Positions 52,358-60,681 of a DNA stretch of 64,000 nt are shown here, piece by piece. The notes beneath the pieces are model-generated. The model did no database searches. It saw only the letters and a program-made list of their open reading frames with translations, and was not told the origin of the DNA. A program made the translations under genes and the position numbers. Numbering within the stretch: position 1 is the stretch's first letter; the number at the start of each line of letters is the position of its first letter. Source of the stretch: Variovorax sp. EL159 (lineage in GTDB: Bacteria > Pseudomonadota > Gammaproteobacteria > Burkholderiales > Burkholderiaceae_C); NCBI RefSeq assembly GCF_900100965.1, contig NZ_FMUJ01000004.1, positions 620,001-684,000 on the forward strand, written 5' to 3'.

Positions 52358-53454
52358 GGCCGGGGCTCCTGCAGGGCGAGCGTGTCTTTCTCGCTCGGTG
52401 CCACGGCGGCACCGCTGTACAGGCGCAACTGGCCGGAGGTGACGACCTTCTCGCCGGCCTTCAGGCCTTGCTCGATGACGACCAGCCCGTCCTGCCGGTC
52501 GCCGGCCTTCACGAACACCTGCTGCGCCGTGAAGCCGCCCTTGTCGCCGGGGCGCACCACGAAGACCGAGTCGCCGTGCGTGCTGTAGGTGATGGCGGTC
52601 TCGGGCACGGTGATCGCGTCGGTGCGTGCCGGCAGCGCGACGCGGCCGTTGACGAACATGCCGGGCGTGAGCGCGCCATCGGCGTTGTCGACCGTGGCCT
52701 GCAGCCGCACGGTGCGCGTGTCGCTGCCGATCTGCGGCTCGATGGTGCTCAGCTTGGCCTGGAACACGCGGCCCGGATAGGCATCGACCATCAACGTCAC
52801 CGCTTGCTGGCGCTTGAGCACCGGCAGCGCGGTTTCGGGCAGCGTGAGGTTCGCGAACAGCGTGCGGGCATCGGTGAGCGACACCAGCGCGTCGCCGGCC
52901 CGCACGAACTGGCCGAGGTTGACCTTGCGGATGCCGAGCACGCCGTCGAACGGCGCCTTGATGCGCTTCTGCTCGACCAGTGCCTGCACCCGCCGCAGGT
53001 CGCCGCTGGCCTGGTCGAAGGCGGCCTGCGCCTGTTCGAGCTGCTCCTGCGTGGCCGCCTGCTGCGGCACCAACCGGCGCGTGCGGTCGAGCAAGGCCTT
53101 GGCGTTCGCGCGCTGCGCGGTCAGGCGCTCGATGTCGCCTTGCTCGGGCGCGTCGTTGAGCTGCACGAGCAATTGCCCGGCATGCACCTGGCCGCCGGGC
53201 GTGAACAGGATCCTGGCGACGCGGCCTTCCACTTCGGCCGGCACCTCGACCTGCCGGTTGGCTTCGAGCGTGCCGATGCCGCTGAGAAAGCGCGCCATCT
53301 CCGTGGGCTTGGCGATGGCCACCGCGACCTTGGACGGCGGCCTGCCGTCATGGCTGTCGGCGGGTTTGGACTTTGCCGTGAGCGCGTAGCCCGCGACTCC
53401 CACGACCACTGCTGCGAGACCGGCCCCGAGCCAGGCCCTTGATTGTTTGTTCAT
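52354..53454 (-). CDS. RND efflux periplasmic adaptor (membrane fusion protein)
   Basis: 366 aa. N-terminal anchor (AWLGAGLAAVVVGVAGYALTA), no lipobox. The lipoyl-type half motifs flank a hairpin: VEVPAEVEGRVARILFTPGG and RIKAPFDGVLGIRKVNLGQFVRAGDALVSL, with the coiled segment between; the beta-barrel and membrane-proximal parts follow (TVRLQATVDNADGALTPGMFV). It is the first gene of the adaptor-pump-channel operon. ATG 53454 is used; a GTG at 53460 is the alternative. An inverted repeat lies 17 bp upstream. Confidence 0.93.
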   Translation of the reverse strand: MNKQSRAWLGAGLAAVVVGVAGYALTAKSKPADSHDGRPPSKVAVAIAKPTEMARFLSGIGTLEANRQVEVPAEVEGRVARILFTPGGQVHAGQLLVQLNDAPEQGDIERLTAQRANAKALLDRTRRLVPQQAATQEQLEQAQAAFDQASGDLRRVQALVEQKRIKAPFDGVLGIRKVNLGQFVRAGDALVSLTDARTLFANLTLPETALPVLKRQQAVTLMVDAYPGRVFQAKLSTIEPQIGSDTRTVRLQATVDNADGALTPGMFVNGRVALPARTDAITVPETAITYSTHGDSVFVVRPGDKGGFTAQQVFVKAGDRQDGLVVIEQGLKAGEKVVTSGQLRLYSGAAVAPSEKDTLALQEPRP

Positions 53455-53471
53455 GCGCACCCCGGCGTTTT

Positions 53472-53491
53472 ATCAAAGAATGTGCTTTGAT
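53472..53491. promoter_or_regulatory. perfect inverted repeat upstream of the RND efflux operon
   Basis: ATCAAAG-AATGTG-CTTTGAT, perfect 7-bp arms with a 6-bp spacer, 17 bp upstream of the adaptor start codon in an AT-rich patch. A repressor binding here would block transcription; the divergent ArsR-type gene at 53723 is a possible candidate. Confidence 0.5.
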
Positions 53492-53722
53492 TATTAAATC
53501 GGCGCGAAAGGCTGTCGAGAAAGACGTGGCAATGCCCGCGATAGGCGAGGGCTATCCCTTGAATGCTGTGCATGCTGAGTTCTCCTGGTGGTTGGACGGG
53601 GGAATCCCGCTGACCAGGAGACGGCCGGGCCTGCCGGCTTGTGACACGCGGCCGCAAAAAGACACCACGCACGGGCCGTGCATCGCCCGTGGCACAGGCC
53701 CGATGTACATTGCGGCCTGCTC

Positions 53723-54064
53723 ATGAACCTTTTCAGCATGGCCACCAAACCCCGCAAGAAGTCCACGGCCATCACCGAGGACGAGGTCTTCGACATTGCC
53801 GCGGACCTGTTCCGGGCCATGGCCGCGCCGATGCGGCTGAAGATCGTGAGCCAGCTGTGCAACGGCGAGAAGAACGTCAGCGAGCTGCTGGCCGAGATCG
53901 ACACCACGCAGCCCAACATGTCGCAGCACCTGAACACGCTCTACCAGGCGGGCGTGCTGGCGCGGCGCCGCGAAGGCGTGAGCATCTACTACAGCATCGC
54001 GAACGAGACCGTGGTGGCGCTGTGCCGCAGCATCTGCGTGCAGATCGCCATCGAGCAAGAGTAG
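53723..54064 (+). CDS. ArsR family regulator with persulfide-sensor-like cysteines
   Basis: 113 aa. Winged helix: DLFRAMAAPMRLKIVSQLC, VSELLAEIDTTQPNMSQHLNTLYQAGVLARRREG and VSIYYSIANETVV. The position of Cys46 and the pair Cys101/Cys105 recall the BigR/SqrR and SoxR (ArsR-type) regulators of sulfide/thiosulfate oxidation, which form a di- or tetrasulfide bridge between two such cysteines. It is placed at the left edge of the sox locus. It is also divergent from the RND efflux operon, so it could control either. ATG 53738 is an alternative start. Confidence 0.85.
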   Translation: MNLFSMATKPRKKSTAITEDEVFDIAADLFRAMAAPMRLKIVSQLCNGEKNVSELLAEIDTTQPNMSQHLNTLYQAGVLARRREGVSIYYSIANETVVALCRSICVQIAIEQE

Positions 54065-54113
54065 TAGGCGGGGCTTGCCGCCAGGCGCTTTGCTTCAAGC
54101 GCCGACCGCAGCC

Positions 54114-54527
54114 TCAGGGCTTCAGGTAGACGTAGCCTTCCTTGGCCTGCAGCCGCGCGACCTCGGCCACGCCCGAGGGCACGACCTTGGTTTCCATCAG
54201 CAGCTTGCCCGGGTCGATGTTGCGCGTGGTCAGCGTGTTGTTGCACACCTTGAACTCCACGCCGCGCGCGGCCAGCGCACTCACCGGGCCGCTGAACTCG
54301 CGGCCCTTGCTGTCCTTGGCGTCCGTCAGAAGAAAGTCGATGCCGGGGCCGTGCGTCACGACCACGATCTTCACCTTCGGGTCGGCATTGAGGTGGTTGG
54401 TGATGTTGGCGAGCACCGCCGCGCTGGTCTCGATGCCGGTGTTGACGTGATAGACCACCTTGACCTCCTGCGCGCCCGCGAACGGAGCGACCAAGGCGAG
54501 CAGGAAGGCGATGAATGCGTGTCTCAT
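54114..54527 (-). CDS. exported DsrE/F-like family protein
   Basis: 137 aa with a signal peptide (FIAFLLALVAPFAGA). The mature protein has a DsrE-like beta-alpha fold: VKVVYHVNTGIETSAAVLANITNHL, VVVTHGPGIDFLL, and a single cysteine in VEFKVCNNTL at the position of the sulfur-carrying Cys in DsrE-like proteins. It is probably a periplasmic sulfur-handling or -binding protein of the sox locus. It is divergent from the SoxH-like gene, with which it shares a 99-bp AT-rich promoter region. Confidence 0.8.
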   Translation of the reverse strand: MRHAFIAFLLALVAPFAGAQEVKVVYHVNTGIETSAAVLANITNHLNADPKVKIVVVTHGPGIDFLLTDAKDSKGREFSGPVSALAARGVEFKVCNNTLTTRNIDPGKLLMETKVVPSGVAEVARLQAKEGYVYLKP

Positions 54528-54554
54528 GGGGAAACCCTCTGGATGTTGTCGTTG

Positions 54555-54586
54555 TTCGCAAAATATCATCTTCTGCTTATATGTAC
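54555..54586. promoter_or_regulatory. AT-rich divergent promoter region of the DsrE-like and SoxH-like genes
   Basis: AAAATATCATCTTC followed by TGCTTAT at 54574-54580. The same TGCTTAT, preceded by a similar AT-rich stretch, recurs at 56153-56159 before the cytochrome c/soxCD operon. This may be a shared promoter or operator for the ArsR-type regulator; the similarity is limited and the assignment is tentative. Confidence 0.35.
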
Positions 54587-54626
54587 AGCCGGGCAAGCCC
54601 GCAGACCCGGCAGGAGACAACACACG

Positions 54627-55586
54627 ATGGTCCCGGTTTTTCTTCGATGCAGGCAGGCTGCGAAAGCGCTGCTGCTGGCGGTCGCTTCGCTCGCCACCGC
54701 GAACGCGCTCGCAGTGCCGGACATCCAGCCGGTGAACGTGGCGCCCGATGTCTATTACGTGCAGGGCATCTCGGCGCTGGGCTCCACGGAGAACCAGAAC
54801 TTCATTTCCAACGCCGGCTTCGTCGTCACGCGCGACAGCGTGGTGATGATCGACGCGCTGGGCTCGCCCGCCGTGGCCGAGCGCGTGGTGGCACAGATCC
54901 GCAAGATCACGCCCAAGCCGATCAGCCACGTGATCCTCACGCACTACCACGCGGACCACGTCTACGGCCTGCAGGTGTTCAAGGCGCTGGGCGCGCAGGT
55001 GATCGCGCACACGCTAGGCAAGGCGTACCTCAACTCCGACACGGCGCGCCTGCGGCTCGAAGCCTCGCGCAAGGACATCGCGCCGTGGATCGACGACAAG
55101 ACGCGGCTCGTGCCTGCCGATGTGTGGCTCGACGGCCCCACCGAGATGACCATCGGTGGCACGCGCTTCGTCATCCAGCCGGCGGGCCCGGCCCATACGC
55201 CCGAAGACCTGGCCATCTACCTGCCGCAGCAGAAGGTGCTGTTCGCGGGCGACATCGTGTTCCGCAACCGCATTCCGTACGTGGGCACGGCCGACAGCCG
55301 CCACTGGATTGCATCGCTCGATGCGCTGCTGGCGCTCGATGCCCGCACCATCGTGCCGGGCCACGGGCCGGCGTCCGATGAGCCGAAGAAAGACCTGCAG
55401 CAGACGCGCGACTACCTCGTCTTTCTTCGCGCCGCGATGAAGAAGGCCGCGACCGACATGACGCCGTTCGACGAAGCCTATGCAGCGACCGACTGGTCGC
55501 GCTTCGAGTCGCTGCCGCTGTTCAAGGTCGCCAACCGCATGAACGCCTACAACACCTATCTGCTGATGGAGCAGGAGGCGCGATGA
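54627..55586 (+). CDS. soxH: SoxH-like exported metallo-hydrolase (quinoprotein relay system type)
   Basis: 319 aa with a signal peptide (LLLAVASLATANALA). The metallo-beta-lactamase fold has H106-Y-H-A-D-H111 (ILTHYHADHVYGLQVF), PAGPAHTPEDLAIY, VLFAGDIVFR and TIVPGHGPASDE. Gene position before sox genes and sequence resemble SoxH of Paracoccus and the quinoprotein relay metallohydrolases. Its exact role in sulfur oxidation is not established. CAGGAG precedes the ATG; the thioredoxin-like gene overlaps its stop by 4 bp. Confidence 0.82.
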   Translation: MVPVFLRCRQAAKALLLAVASLATANALAVPDIQPVNVAPDVYYVQGISALGSTENQNFISNAGFVVTRDSVVMIDALGSPAVAERVVAQIRKITPKPISHVILTHYHADHVYGLQVFKALGAQVIAHTLGKAYLNSDTARLRLEASRKDIAPWIDDKTRLVPADVWLDGPTEMTIGGTRFVIQPAGPAHTPEDLAIYLPQQKVLFAGDIVFRNRIPYVGTADSRHWIASLDALLALDARTIVPGHGPASDEPKKDLQQTRDYLVFLRAAMKKAATDMTPFDEAYAATDWSRFESLPLFKVANRMNAYNTYLLMEQEAR

Positions 55587-56056
55587 GCCACGGCGACACC
55601 ACGCGCCGCCAGCTCGTTGCGAGCCTCGCCGTGCTGTGCGTTGCGCCGATGGTTGGTGCCGCCGAGGTTGAACTGCCCGCGCCGGCTTCACTGGCCGAGT
55701 CCCTTGCGATGGCGCTCGCGAAGTCGCAGCCGCTGGTCGTCATGGTGAGCCTGCAGGGCTGCCCCTTCTGCAAGGTCGTGCGCGAAAACTATCTCGTGCC
55801 CGAGCATGCAACGGGCCTGCCGGTGGTGCAGATCGACTTTCGCGACCAGCGCATCGTGCGCGACTTCGACGGCACGCCGCGCACGCACGATGCACTCATC
55901 AAGTCGTGGCACGTCGGCGTTGCACCGACGGTGCTCTTCTTCGGGCGCAACGGCCGCGAGGTCGCCGAGCGTCTGGTCGGGGGCGCATCGGACTTCTATG
56001 GCGCGTACCTCGACGCACGTTTGCAGCAGGCGCGCGCCGCAGCACGAGGCTCATGA
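55583..56056 (+). CDS. exported thioredoxin-fold protein of the sox locus (SoxW/SoxS-like)
   Basis: 157 aa. TTRRQLVASLAVLCVAPMVGA is a signal peptide (twin-Arg possible). The redox site is C60-P-F-C63 in SLQGCPFCKVVRENYL, followed by VGVAPTVLFFGRNGREVAERLVGG with the cis-Pro. Sox clusters commonly carry such a thioredoxin-like protein that keeps SoxY or other Sox proteins reduced. Overlap with the SoxH-like gene (ATGA) indicates one operon. Confidence 0.82.
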   Translation: MSHGDTTRRQLVASLAVLCVAPMVGAAEVELPAPASLAESLAMALAKSQPLVVMVSLQGCPFCKVVRENYLVPEHATGLPVVQIDFRDQRIVRDFDGTPRTHDALIKSWHVGVAPTVLFFGRNGREVAERLVGGASDFYGAYLDARLQQARAAARGS

Positions 56057-56129
56057 AGCCGGCGTTATGCATGGCGAAACCGAGCGGGTTTCCCCCAAGC
56101 ATGAAGGGCTTCCCTTGCGCGCGATCACT

Positions 56130-56165
56130 CCTAAAATCAATACATAACGATTTGCTTATTTAACG
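56130..56165 (+). promoter_or_regulatory. AT-rich promoter-like region of the cytochrome c/soxCDYZAXB operon
   Basis: CTAAAATCAATACATAACGA, then TTTGCTTATTTAACGATG. The only AT-rich segment between the thioredoxin-like gene and the following block of closely spaced sox genes. It shares TGCTTAT with 54574-54580, and ATAA-N8-TTAT forms a small dyad. Promoter function is inferred. Confidence 0.4.
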
Positions 56166-56206
56166 ATGAAACCGGCAGCTCCTGCACGCGTTTCGAGGAG
56201 ACCGAA

Positions 56207-56527
56207 TTGAAGTTGTCGCCGTCGCTCGCCGTGGCAGTCTCAGCCGCTGCATTGCTGCTCTCTCCCCAGGTTCATGCCAGCAAGGAACTCGCCCAGAAGA
56301 ACGCCTGCCTCGCCTGCCATGCGATCGACAAGAAGCTCGTGGGCCCGGCCTACATCGATGTGTCGAAGAAGTACGCGGGCCAGGCCGATGCACTGGCGGT
56401 GCTCACGGCCAGCATCCAGAAGGGCAGCAGCGGCAAGTGGGGCGCGGTGCCGATGCCCGGCCAGCCCGCATTGAGCGAGGCCGATGCCAAGGCGCTGGCC
56501 GCCTGGGTGTTGGGCGGCGCGAAGTAA
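56207..56527 (+). CDS. periplasmic class I cytochrome c
   Basis: 106 aa from a TTG start preceded by GAGGAG with good spacing. Signal peptide LAVAVSAAALLLSPQVHA; haem site C34-L-A-C37-H38; axial Met in GAVPMPGQP. Closely resembles small cytochrome c551/c552-type electron carriers and the second haem domain of the SoxD protein encoded downstream. It probably takes electrons from SoxCD or SoxAX for the respiratory chain. Confidence 0.87.
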   Translation: MKLSPSLAVAVSAAALLLSPQVHASKELAQKNACLACHAIDKKLVGPAYIDVSKKYAGQADALAVLTASIQKGSSGKWGAVPMPGQPALSEADAKALAAWVLGGAK

Positions 56528-56546
56528 CCCACGCAAGGCGGCGCGC

Positions 56547-57905
56547 ATGGGCACACGCATCCAGCAGCAACCCGGCCAGGTGCGCAAGGCGCCGGAAAAC
56601 TTCGTCGACACCGACGGCGTGCGCACGGTCTTCGCGCAGGCCCGGGGCGGGCGCCGCGACTTCATCCGCAATGCTTTCGCCGCAGCAGTGGCGGGCACGG
56701 CCGCTTCGACAGCGCTTGCACAGAGCAGTACCGCCGATGGTGACCCGGCCATTCTTCAACTGCCGGCGCACAGCACGGGGCTCGGCCAGCCGGTGGTCAC
56801 CGATGGCTACGGCAAGCCGTCGAAGTACGAAGCCAATGTGCAGCGCCGGCAGAGCCCGGGGCTCACGCCGACCGCGCAGGCTTCGGTGTCCTTTGCGCCG
56901 CTGCAGTCGCTGTTCGGCATCGTCACGCCGAGCGGCCTGCACTTCGAGCGACACCACCAGGGCTGGTGGGACATCGATCCGTCGAAGCACCGCCTGATGA
57001 TCAACGGCATGGTGAAGGCGGCGAAGGTCTTCACGCTCGACGAGCTGATGCGCCTGCCTTCGGTCTCGCGCTTTCACTTCATCGAATGCGGCGCCAACAC
57101 CGGCATGGAGTGGGGCAACGTTGCGGTGCCCACGGCCCAGTACACGCACGGCATGCTGTCGTGCAGCGAGTTCACCGGCGTGCCGCTCATCACCTTGCTG
57201 GAGATGGCCGGTGCCGACCTGAAGGGCGAGCGCTTCGTGCTGGCCGAAGGCGCCGATGGCTCGTCGATGACGCGCACCATTCCCATGAGCCTCATCCGCT
57301 CGGGCGAGGTGCTGGTGGCCTACGGACAGAACGGCGAGATGCTGCGGCCCGAGCAGGGCTACCCGCTGCGGCTGGTGGTGCCCGGCGTGCAGGGCGTGAG
57401 CTGGATCAAGTACCTGCGCCGCATCGAGCTGGGCGACCAGCCCTACGGCACCAAGGACGAGACGGTGCACTACGTCGATCTCATGCCCGACGGCCAGCAC
57501 CGCCAGTACACCAGCATCCAGGAATGCAAGAGCGTGGTCACCACGCCTTCGGGCGGGCAGATGCTGCTCGACAAGGGCTTCTACAACATCACCGGCCTTG
57601 CATGGTCGGGGCGCGGCAAGGTCAAGCGCGTGGACGTGAGCGTGGATGGCGGACGCAACTGGCGCACCGCGCGGCTCGAATCGCCGGTGCTGTCGAAGTG
57701 CCTCACGCGCTTCAACATCGACTGGGTGTGGGACGGCTCGCCCGCCATCATCCAGAGCCGCGCGATGGACGACACCGGCTACGTGCAGCCCAGCTACCGG
57801 CAACTGCGCGCGGTGCGCGGCACGCGATCGATCTATCACAACAACGCGATCCAGTCGTGGCAGGTGCAGCCGAGCGGGGAGGTGGCCAATGTCCAGCTCA
57901 GCTGA
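56547..57905 (+). CDS. soxC: sulfane dehydrogenase molybdenum subunit SoxC
   Basis: 452 aa. Twin-arginine signal GGRRDFIRNAFAAAVAG for folded export. Sulfite-oxidase family: the molybdenum-ligating Cys is C181 in FIECGANTG; conserved WWDIDPSKHRL, FTGVPLITLLEMAG, RPEQGYPLRLVVPGVQG and the dimer domain VDVSVDGGRNW follow. SoxCD removes six electrons from the sulfane sulfur on SoxY, so thiosulfate can be oxidised fully to sulfate without sulfur globules. It overlaps soxD by 17 bp. Confidence 0.95.
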   Translation: MGTRIQQQPGQVRKAPENFVDTDGVRTVFAQARGGRRDFIRNAFAAAVAGTAASTALAQSSTADGDPAILQLPAHSTGLGQPVVTDGYGKPSKYEANVQRRQSPGLTPTAQASVSFAPLQSLFGIVTPSGLHFERHHQGWWDIDPSKHRLMINGMVKAAKVFTLDELMRLPSVSRFHFIECGANTGMEWGNVAVPTAQYTHGMLSCSEFTGVPLITLLEMAGADLKGERFVLAEGADGSSMTRTIPMSLIRSGEVLVAYGQNGEMLRPEQGYPLRLVVPGVQGVSWIKYLRRIELGDQPYGTKDETVHYVDLMPDGQHRQYTSIQECKSVVTTPSGGQMLLDKGFYNITGLAWSGRGKVKRVDVSVDGGRNWRTARLESPVLSKCLTRFNIDWVWDGSPAIIQSRAMDDTGYVQPSYRQLRAVRGTRSIYHNNAIQSWQVQPSGEVANVQLS

Positions 57906-58965
57906 ACGCGCGGCCTTGCGGGCCCTGCTGGCGCTGGCCGCCTGCAGCGTGTGCATTGCCACATGGGCGCAGCCCAAGGCCACGGGCTACCCCGGCATCG
58001 GTCGCGACGCCACGCCGAAGGAAGTGGCCGCGTGGGACATCGACGTGCGCCCCGACTTCAAGGGCCTGCCGCCCGGCTCGGGCTCGGTGACGCGCGGGCA
58101 GGACGTGTGGGAGAGCAAGTGCGCGTCGTGCCATGGCGTGTTCGGCGAATCGAACCAGGTGTTCAGCCCGATCGTCGGCGGCACCACGGCGGACGACATC
58201 AAGACCGGCCACGTCGCGCGCTTGAAAGACCCGGCCTTTCCGGGCCGCACGACGCTGATGAAGGTGTCGAGCCTGTCGACGGTCTGGGACTACGTGTACC
58301 GCGCGATGCCATGGAACCAGCCCAAGTCGCTGACGCCGGACGACGTCTATGCCGTCACGGCCTACATATTGAATCTGGGCGGCATCGTGCCCGACGACTT
58401 CACGCTGTCCGACAAGAACATCCGCGAGGTGCAGGCCCGCATGCCCAACCGCAACGGCGCGACCACCGCGCACGCGATGTGGCCGGGCACCGAGTTCGGC
58501 CGCAACGCCAAGCCTGATGTGGCGGCGGTGGCCTGCATGCACGACTGCGTGCCGGGAGAGCAGAAGGTCGCCCAACTGCCGCCGCATGCACGCGGCAGCC
58601 ACGGCAACCTGGCCGACCAGAACCGGCTGGTCGGCGCGCAGCACGGCATCGAGACCGCGCCGCCTGCATCCAAGACCGCCGCACCGCAAGCCGCCGCTGC
58701 AGCATCGAAGGTGCCCACCGCGCTGCTGGAGAAGAACAGTTGCACGGCCTGCCACGGCATGACGCAGAAGCTCGTCGGCCCCGCCTTCTCCGATATCGCG
58801 AAGAAGTACCCGGGCCAGGCCGACCACCTGCTGCAGAAGATCAAGGCCGGCGGCTCCGGCGTGTGGGGCGCGATCCCGATGCCACCACAGACCATTGCCG
58901 ACGACGAGGCCAAGTCCATCGCACGCTGGCTCGCCGAAAGCGCGGCGCCCGAGGGCAAGCCATGA
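57889..58965 (+). CDS. soxD: sulfane dehydrogenase dihaem cytochrome subunit SoxD
   Basis: 358 aa. Signal peptide (LRALLALAACSVCIATWA). Haem 1: C78-A-S-C81-H82; haem 2: C285-T-A-C288-H289 in a C-terminal cytochrome domain joined by an Ala/Pro-rich linker (about 260-280). The domain order and dihaem nature match SoxD of Paracoccus. It transfers electrons from SoxC; the C-terminal domain is very like the preceding small cytochrome, suggesting a common origin. Confidence 0.94.
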   Translation: MSSSAERAALRALLALAACSVCIATWAQPKATGYPGIGRDATPKEVAAWDIDVRPDFKGLPPGSGSVTRGQDVWESKCASCHGVFGESNQVFSPIVGGTTADDIKTGHVARLKDPAFPGRTTLMKVSSLSTVWDYVYRAMPWNQPKSLTPDDVYAVTAYILNLGGIVPDDFTLSDKNIREVQARMPNRNGATTAHAMWPGTEFGRNAKPDVAAVACMHDCVPGEQKVAQLPPHARGSHGNLADQNRLVGAQHGIETAPPASKTAAPQAAAAASKVPTALLEKNSCTACHGMTQKLVGPAFSDIAKKYPGQADHLLQKIKAGGSGVWGAIPMPPQTIADDEAKSIARWLAESAAPEGKP

Positions 58966-59015
58966 CACGCAGGCCGCCCGCCCGGCCTACCATCGATTCG
59001 ACAGGAGACAACCCC

Positions 59016-59471
59016 ATGAAAAACCGCAGACAGATCCTTGCGCAGTCCGCCGCCCTCGCGGGCGTGGTGGCCACTGCCGGCTGGCTTCCCACCACGGCGC
59101 TCGCCTATTCGAAAGACGCCTTCGAGGCCAAGAGCGTGGCCGACGCGCTGAAGGCCGTGGGCGCCGGCGCACCCACCGAAAGCAAGGACGTCACCATCAC
59201 CGGTCCCGACATCGCCGAGAACGGCGCCGTGGTGCCATTGAGCGTGGCCACCACGCTGGGCGGCGTCAAGCAACTGATGCTGCTGGTCGAGAAGAACCCG
59301 AACGCCGTGGTCGCGATCTTCAACACGTCGGAGTTCGTCGAGCCGAACTTCACCACGCGCGCCAAGCTGGGCCAGTCGTCGGACGTGTATGCCATCGCGA
59401 TCATGAACGACGGCAAGGCCTTCTTCGCGAAGAAGGAAGTGAAGGTCACCCTCGGCGGCTGCGGCGGCTGA
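59016..59471 (+). CDS. soxY: thiosulfate oxidation carrier protein SoxY
   Basis: 151 aa. Tat-like signal (NRRQILAQSAALAGVVA), mature AYSKDAFEAKSVADAL. The C-terminal swinging arm ends GGCGG with Cys149, to which sulfur intermediates are covalently bound. Conserved ITGPDIAENGAVVPL and ATTLGGVKQLMLLVEKNP follow the family. Works as a heterodimer with SoxZ. CAGGAG precedes the ATG. Confidence 0.96.
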   Translation: MKNRRQILAQSAALAGVVATAGWLPTTALAYSKDAFEAKSVADALKAVGAGAPTESKDVTITGPDIAENGAVVPLSVATTLGGVKQLMLLVEKNPNAVVAIFNTSEFVEPNFTTRAKLGQSSDVYAIAIMNDGKAFFAKKEVKVTLGGCGG

Positions 59472-59527
59472 AGACGCAGGCACTTTCCGCGCGGCAGCAC
59501 CCCACGACAACAACAAGGAGACACACC

Positions 59528-59842
59528 ATGGCAGCAGATCCCATGCGCATCCGTGCCCAGGCTTCGGGCGACAAGACAACCGTGCGCATTCTCATGGCGC
59601 ACGAAATGGAAACCGGCCAGCGCAAGGACGCCGCCGGCAAGATCATTCCCGCGTGGTTCATCCAGGAGGTGACGGCCTCGCTCAACGGCAAGACCGTGCT
59701 CACGGCCGACTGGGGTCCGGCGGTGTCGAAGAACCCCTTCATGCAGTTCACGCTCAAGGGCGCGAAGGCCGGCGACAAAATCTCCGTGACCTGGAAAGAC
59801 AACCGCGGCGAAACGCGCACCGACGAAGCCACCGTCAGCTAG
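59528..59842 (+). CDS. soxZ: thiosulfate oxidation carrier complex protein SoxZ
   Basis: 104 aa, no signal peptide, as usual; it is exported bound to SoxY. Features: PMRIRAQASGDKTTVRILMAHEME, IPAWFIQEV, WGPAVSKNPFMQFTLKGAKAGD and VTWKDNRGETRTDE. AAGGAG stands upstream. Directly between soxY and soxA. Confidence 0.96.
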   Translation: MAADPMRIRAQASGDKTTVRILMAHEMETGQRKDAAGKIIPAWFIQEVTASLNGKTVLTADWGPAVSKNPFMQFTLKGAKAGDKISVTWKDNRGETRTDEATVS

Positions 59843-59862
59843 CCCCGAAGAAGAGGCAGCCC

Positions 59863-60666
59863 ATGAGAACGACCACATGCCTGAGCCTGCTGGTGCTGGC
59901 AGGCTGCATTCCGCTGCATGCCTCGGCGCAGAAGAGCGCCGCCGAAGGCATCGCCGAATACCGCGCGTTGCTGCAGGACGGCAACCCCGCCGAGCTGTTC
60001 GAAGCCAAGGGCGAAGACCTCTGGAAACAGAAGCGCGGCCTCAAGGCCGCCTCGATGGAGAAGTGCGACCTGGGCAAGGGTCCGGGCGTGGTCAAGGGCG
60101 CCTTTGCGGAACTGCCGCGCTACTTTCCCGATACCGGCCGCGTGCAGGACATGGAGTCGCGCCTGCTCACCTGCATGGAAACGCTGCAGGGCTTCGATGC
60201 GGCGGCCATCGCGAAGACGCCTTTCGGCACCGGCGAGCAGAAGAACATCGAAGGGCTGGTGGCATGGATCTCGGCCGAGTCGAAGGGCATGCCGCTGAAC
60301 CTGCCGCAATCGCATGCGAGCGAGCGGCGCGCCTACGAAGTGGGCAAGCGCCTCTTCTTCCTGCGTGCCGGCCCGCACGACTTTGCTTGCGCCACCTGCC
60401 ACGGCGCGGACGGCAAGCGCATCCGCCTGCAGGACCTGCCCAACCTCACGAAGAACCCCGGCGCCGGTGAAGGCTTCGGCGCGTGGCCGGCCTACCGCGT
60501 GTCGTCGGGCGAGTTGTGGGGCATGCAGCGGCGGCTCAACGACTGCTTCCGCCAGCAGCGCTTTCCGTACCCTGGTTATGCGAGCGACGTGACCGTGGCG
60601 CTGGCCGTGTACATGGGCGTCAACGGCAAGGGCGGGAAAACCACCGCGCCGGCCATCAAGCGCTGA
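59863..60666 (+). CDS. soxA: SoxA, haem subunit of the L-cysteine S-thiosulfotransferase SoxAX
   Basis: 267 aa with a signal peptide (CLSLLVLAGCIPLHASA). One c-type haem site, C176-A-T-C179-H180, and the conserved active-site/axial Cys228 in RRLNDCFRQQRFPY. The N-terminal half keeps Cys residues (MEKCDLG, LLTCMETL) but no CxxCH, so this is the single-haem SoxA type. SoxAX joins thiosulfate to the SoxY cysteine. Confidence 0.94.
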   Translation: MRTTTCLSLLVLAGCIPLHASAQKSAAEGIAEYRALLQDGNPAELFEAKGEDLWKQKRGLKAASMEKCDLGKGPGVVKGAFAELPRYFPDTGRVQDMESRLLTCMETLQGFDAAAIAKTPFGTGEQKNIEGLVAWISAESKGMPLNLPQSHASERRAYEVGKRLFFLRAGPHDFACATCHGADGKRIRLQDLPNLTKNPGAGEGFGAWPAYRVSSGELWGMQRRLNDCFRQQRFPYPGYASDVTVALAVYMGVNGKGGKTTAPAIKR

Positions 60667-60681
60667 AGGAGCCGGCACACC

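Noticed and set aside
47789..52588. Plus-strand open frame of 1599 codons opposite the RND efflux operon
   Set aside because: It is His/Arg/Gln-rich without domain pattern and lies antisense to three well-recognised genes; GC-rich codon structure of the real genes keeps this frame open.
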